Below, piece after piece: positions 38,570-46,638 of a stretch of 64,000 nucleotides of DNA. The DNA lies in assembly GCF_002088935.1 (NCBI RefSeq), contig NZ_NCSS01000006.1:2326407-2390406 (forward strand), read 5' to 3'. The DNA is from Henriciella litoralis (lineage in GTDB: Bacteria > Pseudomonadota > Alphaproteobacteria > Caulobacterales > Hyphomonadaceae). The notes under the pieces were generated by a model. The model was given only the letters and a program-made list of their open reading frames with translations. It was not told the origin of the DNA and did not search any database. The first letter of the stretch is position 1. Each line of letters starts with the position of its first letter. The translations under genes and the position numbers were made by a program.

Positions 38570-39211
38570 CTATTCCACGAAATGGTCATTCAGTGGCGGG
38601 ATGGAGAATTCGATCCGGTCATCGCCAGATTTTCGACCTGGCGTAAAGATCAGCGTATCGTTTGCGACAGGAAGGATCTCACGTTGACCGTCAGGCCTCA
38701 CCAAAGTCGCTGTGGTGTTTTCGGCAAGGTCGAACTGGACTGATTTCATTTTTGGCGCCGCGAATGCCATTAAACCGGCTTTCTTCTTGATCGTCTTGTT
38801 GGCCTGCGACAAGGCGAGTTTAACGTCGCTGACAGCCACATCAGCCGACAGATCAAGGCGGGGCGCCAATGTCATGGAAACGCTTCCACGCCCCTTTGGA
38901 ATGGTGGTGTAAACCACGGGGTCGTCGTCAATAAAGGCGGCCAGCCGATCTGGATCAACATGGTCGTCGGCATTTCCTTGCAGATCTACTCTGGTGCCGT
39001 CTCTCTCAATCCAGAGCTCAAACGCACCATCGTCTTTTGACTGCACCTCGTAAGTCAGTTCGAAATTCGAACGGCTTGCAGGGTCAATGGCCAGATAGTC
39101 TTCCAGAAACGGAAACATTTTTGTGAGCGGGACGGTGGGTCTGCCCACATCAGCCGCTGCCACGCTGAATGGCATGAACGGAATACAAAGGACCACAAGC
39201 CAGATACGCAT
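38570..39211 (-). CDS. hypothetical exported protein
   Basis: The ATG at 39211 starts a signal peptide (MRIWLVVLCIPFMPFSVAAA). The mature protein of about 190 residues is beta-rich in appearance (FELTYEVQSKDDGAFELWIE and later strands) and without cysteines. Its Shine-Dalgarno (GGAAGGGG) lies inside the right arm of the terminator hairpin of the preceding methyltransferase gene, so translation and upstream termination may interfere. Family not recognised. Confidence 0.65.
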   Translation of the reverse strand: MRIWLVVLCIPFMPFSVAAADVGRPTVPLTKMFPFLEDYLAIDPASRSNFELTYEVQSKDDGAFELWIERDGTRVDLQGNADDHVDPDRLAAFIDDDPVVYTTIPKGRGSVSMTLAPRLDLSADVAVSDVKLALSQANKTIKKKAGLMAFAAPKMKSVQFDLAENTTATLVRPDGQREILPVANDTLIFTPGRKSGDDRIEFSIPPLNDHFVE

Positions 39212-39214
39212 AAA

Positions 39215-39260
39215 AAACCCCTTCCGACCGACCAAGTATTTCATCGGCTGAAAGGGGTTT
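39215..39260 (-). terminator. terminator hairpin overlapping a ribosome binding site
   Basis: On the minus strand the arms AAACCCCTT and AAGGGGTTT, with an inner CCGA/TCGG pairing, are followed by TTTTTT. It lies just past the methyltransferase stop (39284). Its descending arm contains the Shine-Dalgarno of the gene starting at 39211. Confidence 0.75.
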
Positions 39261-39283
39261 CAACGTTAAAGACTGTCGATGTG

Positions 39284-40201
39284 CTATTCGGCAGGTTTGA
39301 CAAATTTCAGCGTCATGCGGTCGGACTCGCCAATCTCCTGATACTTGGCAGCATCAAAGCCCTCGGGCGTGTTGCCGTCGCCGTCAGCGGTGGTTGACAC
39401 AGGTGGCAGGGTCCAGACGCCGAAAGGATGATCAGCGGTGTCGGCCGGGTTGGCGTTGACCTCGCTTGAGCCTTCAAACACGAAACCGGCATCTTCAGCC
39501 AGCGTCTTCACATAGTCTTCGTGCACATAGCCCGTTGGCGCTGATGGGTCCTGCTCACGCGCGGATGGTAGACGGTGCTCCACGACGCCGAGCACACCGC
39601 CCGGCTTCAGCACAGCATAGGCATCGGCAAAGAACTTGTCGTCATGATCGCCGCTCATCCAGTTGTGGAGATTCCGGAACGTCAGAACAGCATCGACACT
39701 GTCAGGCGCGCCGAGCGGGCCGGATTTGGCGTCGTAATAGGTGTATTCGATGACGCCGAATGTGTCGGGATAGGCTTCATAGTTCGCCTGGTAGGCCGCG
39801 AGGGCTTGAGCCGCGCGTTCTGAACGCTCTGGAGTGACGACAGCTGCGATGAACTGTCCGCCATTTGCGTTGAGCCAGGGGGCGATCACATTTGTGTACC
39901 AGCCGCCGCCGGGCCAGACTTCGATGACGGTATCGTCGCCTTCGATGCCAAAGAATTCGAGGGTTTCAACCGGGTGACGGTATTGGTCGCGCGCGCGCTC
40001 TTCAGCGGTACGCCATTCGCCTGCCAGGGCCGTTTCAACAGTATACGCCGCGTCCACTTCAGTCGGCTCTGCGGCCGTGTCGCCTGCATCGGCTTCAACT
40101 TCCGGAGGTGTCGGTGCGGCCGGGGTGTCGTCGACCGTCGTCTCATTTCCACAAGCGGCCAGAAGTAAAGCCAGTACGCTAGCGCCAAGAATGTGTTTCA
40201 T
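39284..40201 (-). CDS. predicted exported lipoprotein methyltransferase
   Basis: The ATG at 40201 (GGGAGAACACG upstream) gives a lipoprotein signal (ASVLALLLAACGNE) and a Pro/Ala/Glu-rich spacer. The remaining 230 residues resemble class I methyltransferases of the COG4798 type, often exported: DDTVIEVWPGGGWYTNVIAP stands for the SAM-binding motif and DAVLTFRNLHNWM for motif IV. An extracytoplasmic SAM enzyme is puzzling because SAM is cytoplasmic; the domain may have another role. Confidence 0.8.
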   Translation of the reverse strand: MKHILGASVLALLLAACGNETTVDDTPAAPTPPEVEADAGDTAAEPTEVDAAYTVETALAGEWRTAEERARDQYRHPVETLEFFGIEGDDTVIEVWPGGGWYTNVIAPWLNANGGQFIAAVVTPERSERAAQALAAYQANYEAYPDTFGVIEYTYYDAKSGPLGAPDSVDAVLTFRNLHNWMSGDHDDKFFADAYAVLKPGGVLGVVEHRLPSAREQDPSAPTGYVHEDYVKTLAEDAGFVFEGSSEVNANPADTADHPFGVWTLPPVSTTADGDGNTPEGFDAAKYQEIGESDRMTLKFVKPAE

Positions 40202-40220
40202 CGTGTTCTCCCATTGAGTC

Positions 40221-40248
40221 CTTGAATGGTAGTTCAACTTTCCCAAAT
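40221..40248 (+). promoter_or_regulatory. possible sigma-32 promoter of the Hsp20 gene
   Basis: CTTG at 40221-40224, 17 bp, then CCCAAAT at 40242-40248. The CTTG-N17 spacing is the same as in the better promoter upstream of clpB; the -10 has one clear mismatch to the RpoH consensus. It would give a leader of about 130 nt carrying the ROSE-like element. Confidence 0.45.
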
Positions 40249-40341
40249 AAACCATGTCCAGGCGCTGCAAAGCAGGCCGGGATCGGCAATCTGCCGGCGC
40301 CGATGAACGGGCCGGAGTGACAGATGAGCCGCAAAATGATT

Positions 40342-40384
40342 GTCCGGCGATGCCGGACGCAGTTGCTAAAGAGGACTGTTCGTC
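40342..40384 (+). promoter_or_regulatory. ROSE-like RNA thermometer of the Hsp20 gene
   Basis: Two consecutive hairpins abut the start codon. The first is GTCCGGC-GAT-GCCGGAC (40342-40358). The second is CAG-TTGCT-AAAG-AGGA-CTG (40360-40378), in which the UUGCU sequence pairs with the AGGA Shine-Dalgarno with one bulged G. UUGCU opposite AGGA with the flipped G is the defining feature of ROSE thermometers, which melt on heating. GACG and CGTC can extend the stem to the ATG. Confidence 0.72.
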
Positions 40385-40867
40385 ATGAGCACAATTGATT
40401 TGACCCCCCTATACCGCACCATGGTCGGCTTTGACCGTATGGCCAGCCTGATCGATTCAGCCAGCCGCCTTGATGGCGCGCAAGGCTATCCCCCCTACAA
40501 TATCGAACGCGTCGCTGACGACGCTTTTGCGATAGAGATCGCTGTTGCCGGTTTCTCCGAGGACGATCTTGAGATCGAGACCAATGAGAACCTGCTCACG
40601 GTCGCTGGCAAGAAGTCTGCGAGCGAGGATGGCGAAGCGCGCCAGTTCCTGCATCGCGGCATTGCCGAGCGTGGATTTCTGCGCCGCTTCCAGCTTGCCG
40701 ATCATGTGATCGTGACCGGCGCCAGCCTGCAAAATGGCCTGCTTCGTGTGGACCTGCTGCGTGAGCTGCCGGAAGCCAAAAAGCCCCGCAAGATCGAGAT
40801 CGGCACCACGGCAAAAGGCAAGACCAAGCCGAAGCTGATCGACAGCAGCAAGGCGTCCGCCGCCTAA
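40385..40867 (+). CDS. small heat-shock protein Hsp20 (IbpA-like)
   Basis: The 160-residue protein has the alpha-crystallin domain: YNIERVADDAFAIEIAVAGF, then SEDDLEIETNENLLTVAGKK, FLHRGIAERGFLRRFQLADH and NGLLRVDLLRELPEAKKPRK. The I-x-I type tail is present as KIEIG. These ATP-independent holdases bind unfolding proteins. Its leader carries a ROSE-like thermometer and a sigma-32-like promoter, so it is probably heat-induced at two levels. A terminator follows the stop. Confidence 0.95.
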   Translation: MSTIDLTPLYRTMVGFDRMASLIDSASRLDGAQGYPPYNIERVADDAFAIEIAVAGFSEDDLEIETNENLLTVAGKKSASEDGEARQFLHRGIAERGFLRRFQLADHVIVTGASLQNGLLRVDLLRELPEAKKPRKIEIGTTAKGKTKPKLIDSSKASAA

Positions 40868-40891
40868 GCGCGAACGATAGCTAAAGACACG

Positions 40892-40922
40892 AAACCCCGG
40901 GCCGATGGTCCGGGGTTTTTTC
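40892..40922 (+). terminator. intrinsic terminator of the Hsp20 gene
   Basis: The arms AAACCCCGG and CCGGGGTTT flank a 9-nt loop, followed by a T-run. It lies between convergent genes and directly abuts the stop of the gene at 40923. Confidence 0.9.
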
Positions 40923-41930
40923 TTAGTTGGCGTTGCCTTTTTCGAAGTAGGTCGCGGCGCCAGCATCGCTGAGGAATTTGGCGAGGGCCTCATTGTCGCT
41001 GAGGCGGCGGACCGCTTTCTGGACGGATTTGAACGAGGTCGCGGCATAGCGCTGGGTGACCTGTTCAAACTCTTTCTTCTCGAGCTTGACGCTCATCCGG
41101 TCATTCTTGGCGTAGTTGGCTTCAAGATTGGCCTGCGCCCACGGCAGATAGGTCTGAGCCAGTTCATCGCGGAAGATCGGCAGGAGTGTGGCTTCAAGCT
41201 CGGCAAGGGGTTTGAAGTCCCCATCGGCTTTCGGTGCGTCCATGAATTCGCACCAAGCAGTGACGAAGGGCGCGCTGTCGCGCAGGAATTGCGCGGGTGT
41301 TTCGTCCTGCAGCATCTGGGAGAGCTGACCGGCGATCGCGAAATCGGCGACCGATGGACGTCCACCGAAGAGGAACATGTTCGTCTCAAGGTGCGTGTTC
41401 AGCAGGGTTGCGAACCGCTCGAACGAGGTTTTCAGCGTCTTGTCGGTCTTGCGCTCGATCCCGATCATTGGGAGGCGGTCACGCATGCGCTTGATGATCT
41501 GGTCGCGCGTCTTTTTCTTGGCGCGTGGCAGGTCACCGCTGAAGAGTTGTTCCATGGTGCGATCGGCCGCCGCGTCGCGGTCAGGCTTCTGGCCCCAGCG
41601 TTCGCGGAACATCGCCTTGTTCAGCCACTCGTCGCCATAATCCTCAAGGATCAGCGCGAGCACGGCGCAGGCTGGATCGTCCGGCACGCAGGATGGCTCT
41701 GCATGGTCGTTCTCGACGCAGGACAGGATGTCAGTGGAATCCTGATTGGGCGAGCGGTTCGGGGACACCAGAAGTGGCAAGGTCGGCACTTTGGCGAAGG
41801 ATTGGAATTCCTTCTCCGTGGCCGACGATTTGCCGATCCACTCAAAGTCCACGCCCTTATATTTCAAGAAAGAGCGAACTTTCATCGAGTAAGGCGAGGT
41901 TTCGGCGCCGAACAGACGGTATTCTGGCAT
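40923..41930 (-). CDS. glutathione S-transferase family protein
   Basis: A thioredoxin-like N-terminal domain (LFGAETSPYSMKVRSFLKYK, then KVPTLPLLV) is followed by an all-helical C-terminal domain with the N-capping motif region GRPSVADFAIAGQLSQ. At 335 residues it is longer than classical GSTs, and a helical tail (EQVTQRYAATSFKSVQKAVR) follows. The catalytic residue would be Ser or Tyr of the TSPYS loop. The reaction is unknown. Confidence 0.87.
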   Translation of the reverse strand: MPEYRLFGAETSPYSMKVRSFLKYKGVDFEWIGKSSATEKEFQSFAKVPTLPLLVSPNRSPNQDSTDILSCVENDHAEPSCVPDDPACAVLALILEDYGDEWLNKAMFRERWGQKPDRDAAADRTMEQLFSGDLPRAKKKTRDQIIKRMRDRLPMIGIERKTDKTLKTSFERFATLLNTHLETNMFLFGGRPSVADFAIAGQLSQMLQDETPAQFLRDSAPFVTAWCEFMDAPKADGDFKPLAELEATLLPIFRDELAQTYLPWAQANLEANYAKNDRMSVKLEKKEFEQVTQRYAATSFKSVQKAVRRLSDNEALAKFLSDAGAATYFEKGNAN

Positions 41931-42073
41931 GTCGGTGTCCTTAATGAAGCTTAAGGGCGGGTCTTAGGCGATGCTGCTATTGCTGCCAAGACGTGTTTGA
42001 CGGTTAGGGAGGGCTGCAATACTCAGGTTGCGGCCAACCACAGCGAGGTTTCAAGCGTGAGCAAGACCCTGTC

Positions 42074-43198
42074 ATGAGTGAACCAAAACGGTTTCTGGCG
42101 TATTGCGACAAGCTGTTCACGCCGTCTGAAAGCTTTATCCCGCGCGGCTATTCCGCCTTCAGCGAGCTCAAGCCCGTCTATATCGGCCATGAGCTGCGGG
42201 GCGAGGTGCCTGAGGGCGCTGAAGTGATCGAGCTTGGCCCGCTGCATGGGCGCGGCGGTGAGGCGGCGTTCAAGCAGCTGGGCACAATTTCATCACAGCT
42301 CGAAGCGCGGCTGAAAGAGGTCAATCCGGTGGCCGTGCATGCTAGTTTCGGCAAGTCGGGGGCGTATGCCCTTCCGATTGCGTCGAAGCTGAAGCTGCCG
42401 CTAGCGGTGACCTATTATGGCGGCGACGCGACCAAGACGTCGAACACCAAGGACAGCTTCATCCGCGTCTATAACCGTCGGCGCGCGAAGCTATGGCGAG
42501 AGGCGCGACTGATCCTGCCCTGCTCGCAATTTATCTATGATGAGCTGGCCGCCAATGGCGCGCCGACGATCAAGATGAAGGTCCATCACAATACAGCCGA
42601 TCCTGACCGGTTTGAGCCCGGCGAGAAGAAAGACCTGCTCGTTTTTGCCGGACGCTGGACTGAAAAGAAGGGCATCGACACGCTGATCGCGGCGCTGGCG
42701 CGCCTCGGCGAGGAGTTGCAGGGCTGGACCGTGCGCCTGATCGGCGATGGGGAGCTGAAGGAAGGTCTGGTCGAGACGCTGAAAGCGGCCGGGGTTGAAG
42801 CCGAGCTGCCCGGCTGGGTGCCAGCTGATGAGATGCCAAAGCACTGGGCCGAGGCGCGGATTGCGGCTGTGCCGTCCAAGCGCGCCAAGTCAGGCGATGC
42901 CGAAGGGCTGCCGCTTGTCTGTATCGAGGCGATGCTGTCGGGCTGCGCACTGGCGGCAACGCGGCATGCGGGCATTCCGGAATGTGTGAAAGACGGCGAA
43001 ACCGGCTTTCTGGTGGATGAGGGCGATGAAGCCGCACTGGCTGACCGTCTGGCCCGGATGCTGACCGATCGTGAGCGTACAGCAGAAATGGGCGAGGCGG
43101 GGCGTGAATTCGCGCTGAGCGACTTTAATCTGCAGAAACAGAGCCGGAAGTTGGAATCCTATCTGCTCGATCTCGCCCGGCAGGCGCGCACGCTCTAG
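42074..43198 (+). CDS. GT4-family glycosyltransferase
   Basis: The 374-residue GT-B protein has the C-terminal nucleotide-sugar domain with LVFAGRWTEKKGIDTLIAAL, VRLIGDGELKEGL and the acidic E-x7-E region GDAEGLPLVCIEAMLSGCAL, followed by ATRHAGIPECVKDGETGFLV. No polysaccharide gene cluster surrounds it, so the product cannot be inferred. Its stop overlaps that of rimM by 4 bp (convergent). Confidence 0.92.
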   Translation: MSEPKRFLAYCDKLFTPSESFIPRGYSAFSELKPVYIGHELRGEVPEGAEVIELGPLHGRGGEAAFKQLGTISSQLEARLKEVNPVAVHASFGKSGAYALPIASKLKLPLAVTYYGGDATKTSNTKDSFIRVYNRRRAKLWREARLILPCSQFIYDELAANGAPTIKMKVHHNTADPDRFEPGEKKDLLVFAGRWTEKKGIDTLIAALARLGEELQGWTVRLIGDGELKEGLVETLKAAGVEAELPGWVPADEMPKHWAEARIAAVPSKRAKSGDAEGLPLVCIEAMLSGCALAATRHAGIPECVKDGETGFLVDEGDEAALADRLARMLTDRERTAEMGEAGREFALSDFNLQKQSRKLESYLLDLARQARTL

Positions 43199-43761
43199 GC
43201 GTCTTCGCTCTCGCCCTTGCGTGGATCGGACTGATCGGCCCAGCCTTCGGGGTCGAGGATAGTGACGGTCCCGGCCTCAAAATCGACTTCCGGCACATCG
43301 GCCAGCGTGAATGGCACGAAGTAGGACGCTGCAGACGTGTCCACGGGGGTGATCTCAACCAGATCGCCTGCGCCAAAATTCATGACCGTTTTGACCGCGC
43401 CAATCCTGGCGCCCTGGGCATCAATAGCGTTCAGGCCAATCAGATCCTCGACGTAGAATTCATCATCGTCCGGCGGCGGCAGCATGTTTCGCGGCACATG
43501 GAGCAAGGTGCCCTTGAGGCTGTCCCACTCTTCTTTCTGGCGCGTTTTCGACGGTGTCACGATGAAATGATCATTGCCGGGGCGCGCCTTGCGAGGCTCG
43601 AGGATCTCGGCGGACTTGTCGGACAGAAGCGGCCCGAGTTCGAATAGAGCTTCAGGGTCTTCGGTGAAGCTTTTTACGCGCACATCACCACGCACGCCAT
43701 GGGCGCCAAGAATGACACCCACGACGATAAGACGCTGATCATGTTGTTTGGTATTAGCCAT
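43195..43761 (-). CDS. rimM: ribosome maturation factor RimM
   Basis: RimM features are present: VVGVILGAHGVRGDVRVKSF at the start, the beta-barrel and PRC domains with DEFYVEDLIGLNAIDAQGAR and the late VPFTLADVPEVDFEAGTVTI. About 188 residues. It assists 16S rRNA processing and 30S head maturation through S19. Normally rimM sits between rpsP and trmD; here neither is adjacent, the upstream same-strand gene encodes a secreted crystallin and the downstream gene is convergent. Its leader can form a GGGCTTCC/GGGAAGCCC hairpin covering the AGGAAG ribosome binding site. Confidence 0.95.
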   Translation of the reverse strand: MANTKQHDQRLIVVGVILGAHGVRGDVRVKSFTEDPEALFELGPLLSDKSAEILEPRKARPGNDHFIVTPSKTRQKEEWDSLKGTLLHVPRNMLPPPDDDEFYVEDLIGLNAIDAQGARIGAVKTVMNFGAGDLVEITPVDTSAASYFVPFTLADVPEVDFEAGTVTILDPEGWADQSDPRKGESEDA

Positions 43762-43816
43762 TGGCGGGCTTCCTAGCCGTCAATTCAGGCGGCGGGAAGC
43801 CCTCTATGGCGGCATC

Positions 43817-44548
43817 TTACCAGGGACGTCCATACCCGCCGCGTCCGGCCGGGCGGATCGAGCTGATATTGTCGTTCAGTCGGTAGTGGCCAAGATTAGA
43901 CTGCGACGCGTAGATTACCTCACAGCGACCGCGGAAATTCGGGTCAGTGCAGACCTCCCATGCGCCGCTCTGAACGGCGATGGAGGAGACATTGTCGTTG
44001 AACCCAAGCTGGTTAAGGTGCGCCACGGCGCCGTTCAGCGGCAGTGATTTCCCGCGGAAGTCACCATGCTCAAACAGGACGATCGGGGCATTCTGACGGT
44101 AACCGTTGCCGTGTCCGCGATCCCAGTCACGATCCCGGCCACGGTCATGATCATAGCGTGGGCCGCGACGGTCGCGTTCATAGCGGTCCCAGCGATCGCC
44201 GCGATAGGTGACGGGCCGGATGGACGAGATATTGTCATTCAGACGGATTTCGTTGAGCCGGTCCTCGCGATATTCGATGATTTCACACCGTCCGCGGAAA
44301 TCTGCATCGACACAGACTTCCCATGCGCCGCCGGTGATGCGGATAGAGGAGGCCTTGTCGTTAAACCGGTATTGGGTAAGGCGCGGCACCGTGCCCGTCA
44401 CCCGAATGGACTGACCGGTGAAATCCGGGTTGGCATAGAGAATGGCTTCGCCCTGACCGCCGCGATGGCCGCCATACTGCGCCATTGCGGGCGCTGCGAG
44501 AGCCGTTGAAGCAGCAAGAACCAGGCTGAGGGTCTTGAGGGGTTTCAT
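43817..44548 (-). CDS. secreted beta/gamma-crystallin family protein, two domains
   Basis: A signal peptide (LVLAASTALAAPAMA) is followed by two crystallin domains separated by a linker very rich in Arg and Asp (about residues 115-150). Each domain has two Greek-key motifs, shown by four Ca2+-binding (N/D)-(N/D)-x-x-S-S boxes: FNDKASSI, LNDNISSI, FNDNVSSI and LNDNISSI. The first and third lie after the Y/F-R-F core, and cysteines occur in WEVC and RGRCE in both domains. Two domains of near-equal design imply internal duplication. Binding of calcium in the periplasm or outside is expected from the family; the role is unknown. Confidence 0.88.
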   Translation of the reverse strand: MKPLKTLSLVLAASTALAAPAMAQYGGHRGGQGEAILYANPDFTGQSIRVTGTVPRLTQYRFNDKASSIRITGGAWEVCVDADFRGRCEIIEYREDRLNEIRLNDNISSIRPVTYRGDRWDRYERDRRGPRYDHDRGRDRDWDRGHGNGYRQNAPIVLFEHGDFRGKSLPLNGAVAHLNQLGFNDNVSSIAVQSGAWEVCTDPNFRGRCEVIYASQSNLGHYRLNDNISSIRPAGRGGYGRPW

Positions 44549-44666
44549 GTGGTTACTCCGTTTCTATCCCCTCCTGTTTAACAGAGCGCGGCTGAACGCT
44601 GTGCAACCGCGCCTTCAGGAAACCGCTGGCGGCGGGTGGTGTTCCCGCCGCCTCGCCGCGAGGGCG

Positions 44667-44978
44667 CTATTCAGCCGCGTCCATCAGGCCGCGCATCCGC
44701 TCGATCCACTCCAGCCAGGCTTTTCGGCCGGCTTCGGTGAGGAAAATGCGGGTCTGCGGGCGCTTTCCCACGAAGCGTTTTTCCTGGCGGACATAGCCGG
44801 CATCCTCCAGTTTTTTCAGGTGGGTGGACAGATTGCCGTCCGTGGCGCCCACCTTGTCCCGCAATTCACCGAATATGGCGGGGCTGACAGTGGAGAGGTA
44901 GGCCATCACGCCAAGCCGGAGCCGGCCGTGGATGACGTCATCGATATCAGAATGGTCGAAGGGGTTGTCCGTGGTCAT
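44667..44978 (-). CDS. winged-helix transcriptional regulator
   Basis: The ATG at 44978 (GAGGGG 6 nt upstream) gives a protein of about 103 residues with an ArsR/MarR-like winged helix: IHGRLRLGVMAYLSTVSPAI, FGELRDKVGATDGNLSTHLK and KLEDAGYVRQEKRFVGKRPQ. No metal-binding cysteines. Directly downstream (10 bp) of a membrane-protein gene, a pairing often seen with this regulator type. It probably controls its own operon. Confidence 0.87.
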   Translation of the reverse strand: MTTDNPFDHSDIDDVIHGRLRLGVMAYLSTVSPAIFGELRDKVGATDGNLSTHLKKLEDAGYVRQEKRFVGKRPQTRIFLTEAGRKAWLEWIERMRGLMDAAE

Positions 44979-44988
44979 GCCGTTCCCC

Positions 44989-45609
44989 TCAAACCGTCGT
45001 GTCCGGCTCATTGCGGAGCAGCATGAGGCCCGGACCAAACACGCTGAGCGCAGCGGCAAAGGCGGCGGCAAGCCAGAGTTCTGGTCGATCAATCAGCAGG
45101 ACGGTAATGCCGACAAAGGCGATTGCGATGAAGCCAGCTGCCTTGAGGACCGAATTACTCGCGATGAGACCGGATACGAGCTGGGACATGCCATAAATGC
45201 CGAGCACGATCGGCACGGACCAGGCGAAACCGGGCGATGCGGCGCCTTCAAGCACGGATTTGATAATAAGGCCGGCAAAGAGAGAGAACAGCACGAAGCC
45301 GCCGGCCATCCAGACATTTGAGGACACTCTGTTGCCGACAGAGGACTGGCCCGGCTTGTCACTCGGGAAGCCGCGCATCAGCAGGAAATAACCTGCCGGG
45401 GCAATGATCCCGAACGCGGTCCACATGATGGCAAGCGCGGACATCGGAACACCGAGTGTGCCCGAGCTGACAAGGTAATGGCCGATATAGGCGAGGGTAA
45501 CGATGCCGCCCCACCACATAAGGAAGCGCCCGTCAAGCAGGGGGGCACTGGCGCCAGCTTCGGCAATTTCACGCACATAGGCGAGGTCGTCTGACATGGT
45601 CTTGTTCAT
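44989..45609 (-). CDS. integral membrane protein paired with winged-helix regulator
   Basis: The ATG at 45609 has GGAG 6 nt upstream. The protein (about 206 residues) has five or six hydrophobic helices (for example GGIVTLAYIGHYLVSS, ALAIMWTAFGIIAPAGYFLL, SVPIVLGIYGMSQLVSGLIA) after a short cytoplasmic N-terminus. Family function unknown; the operon with a regulator suggests a membrane sensor or stress protein. Confidence 0.75.
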   Translation of the reverse strand: MNKTMSDDLAYVREIAEAGASAPLLDGRFLMWWGGIVTLAYIGHYLVSSGTLGVPMSALAIMWTAFGIIAPAGYFLLMRGFPSDKPGQSSVGNRVSSNVWMAGGFVLFSLFAGLIIKSVLEGAASPGFAWSVPIVLGIYGMSQLVSGLIASNSVLKAAGFIAIAFVGITVLLIDRPELWLAAAFAAALSVFGPGLMLLRNEPDTTV

Positions 45610-45724
45610 CTTATTCTCCAATAACTTTGAAATACAAAGTACATAGATGTGCAGAACCGGTCAAGTGGCTTCGTCTTTTTTTGAGGATGAGACCCGGAAC
45701 GCCCTTGTCGGGCGGCATGTCAGG

Positions 45725-46567
45725 TCAGGCAGCGATCGTCAGGCCGCTGGTTTCAACGTTGCGCACCCAGGCGCCGCGAAGGTCACGTGATGGGTCAAGC
45801 CCCGCGATCAGGCCAGCCGCGCTTTCCTGCTTGCCGAGGACAAGCGTGCCGCCTGCTGCCAGCTGTCTGGCGGCCGTGAGCAGGGCTTTTGAGCGCTGCG
45901 GGCGGGCCATGTCGCAAATGACATTGCGGCAGAGGATAATATCGAACTGGCCGAGGCCGTCGGCAGGCTTCATCAGATTATGAGGCCGGACGCCGACGCG
46001 GCGCGCAAGGGCAGGGGAAACTTGCCATTCGCCGGTTTCAAGCCGGGTGAAGTGTTTGAGGAGGCGATGGATCGACAGCCCCTTCTGCACTTCGAAATGG
46101 CCGAAAATGCCCGAGCGGGCGGCTGCATTTGTTTTCTTGCAGATGTCGGTCGACACGATTTCGACCTGCACGTCTTTCAGCGCTTCGTCGGTCGACTCTT
46201 CGAGCAGGATGGCCAGCGAATAGGCTTCCTGGCCGGTTGAGCCACCAGCGCACCAGATGCGCAGCTTGCCGTCTTTCGCCTTGGCGGCGCGCTTTGGCAG
46301 AAGATGGTTGACGACGCGTTCGAGCGACTGGCGCTCAGAAAAGAAGCTGGTTGTTTTTGAGGTCAGGGCGCCAACCGCTTCGCCCGCCAGCTTGGAGCCG
46401 GGGCGCGCATTGAGGCAGGCGACGAGCTCATCCACCGTCGAGAAGCCTTCGCGGCGCAGGATTGGGGCCAGCCGAGCCTCGATCAGATACGATTTGGTCG
46501 GCGAAATGAACTGACCGGACCCTTTCTGGGCCAGGTCAGCGATCTCGCGGTAAATCATCTCATCCAT
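45725..46567 (-). CDS. CheR-like chemoreceptor methyltransferase
   Basis: The 280-residue protein has the CheR N-terminal helical domain (residues 1-90, with TSKTTSFFSERQSLERVVNH) and the SAM-binding domain with LRIWCAGGSTGQEAYSLAIL (variant of the usual S-x-GEEPYS), VSTDICKKTNAAARSGIFGH and FDIILCRNVICDMARPQRSK. CheR normally methylates chemoreceptors. The unusual cysteines and the GQEA substitution for GEEP may alter activity. It is transcribed behind a single-domain response regulator and chpT. Confidence 0.88.
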   Translation of the reverse strand: MDEMIYREIADLAQKGSGQFISPTKSYLIEARLAPILRREGFSTVDELVACLNARPGSKLAGEAVGALTSKTTSFFSERQSLERVVNHLLPKRAAKAKDGKLRIWCAGGSTGQEAYSLAILLEESTDEALKDVQVEIVSTDICKKTNAAARSGIFGHFEVQKGLSIHRLLKHFTRLETGEWQVSPALARRVGVRPHNLMKPADGLGQFDIILCRNVICDMARPQRSKALLTAARQLAAGGTLVLGKQESAAGLIAGLDPSRDLRGAWVRNVETSGLTIAA

Positions 46568-46598
46568 GAAAGTCGTCTCGTGGGTCTGGTCGGGCTTG

Positions 46599-46620
46599 AA
46601 GGTGTTAACGTAAACACCTT
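46599..46620. repeat. inverted repeat between cheR-like and response-regulator genes
   Basis: The arms AAGGTGTT and AACACCTT enclose a 6-bp centre (AACGTA). It sits downstream of the response-regulator stop and 32 bp from the CheR start. It may be an operator or an mRNA hairpin; there is no U-tract to make it a terminator. Confidence 0.45.
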
Positions 46621-46638
46621 CCGGGTTAATAATCTGGT

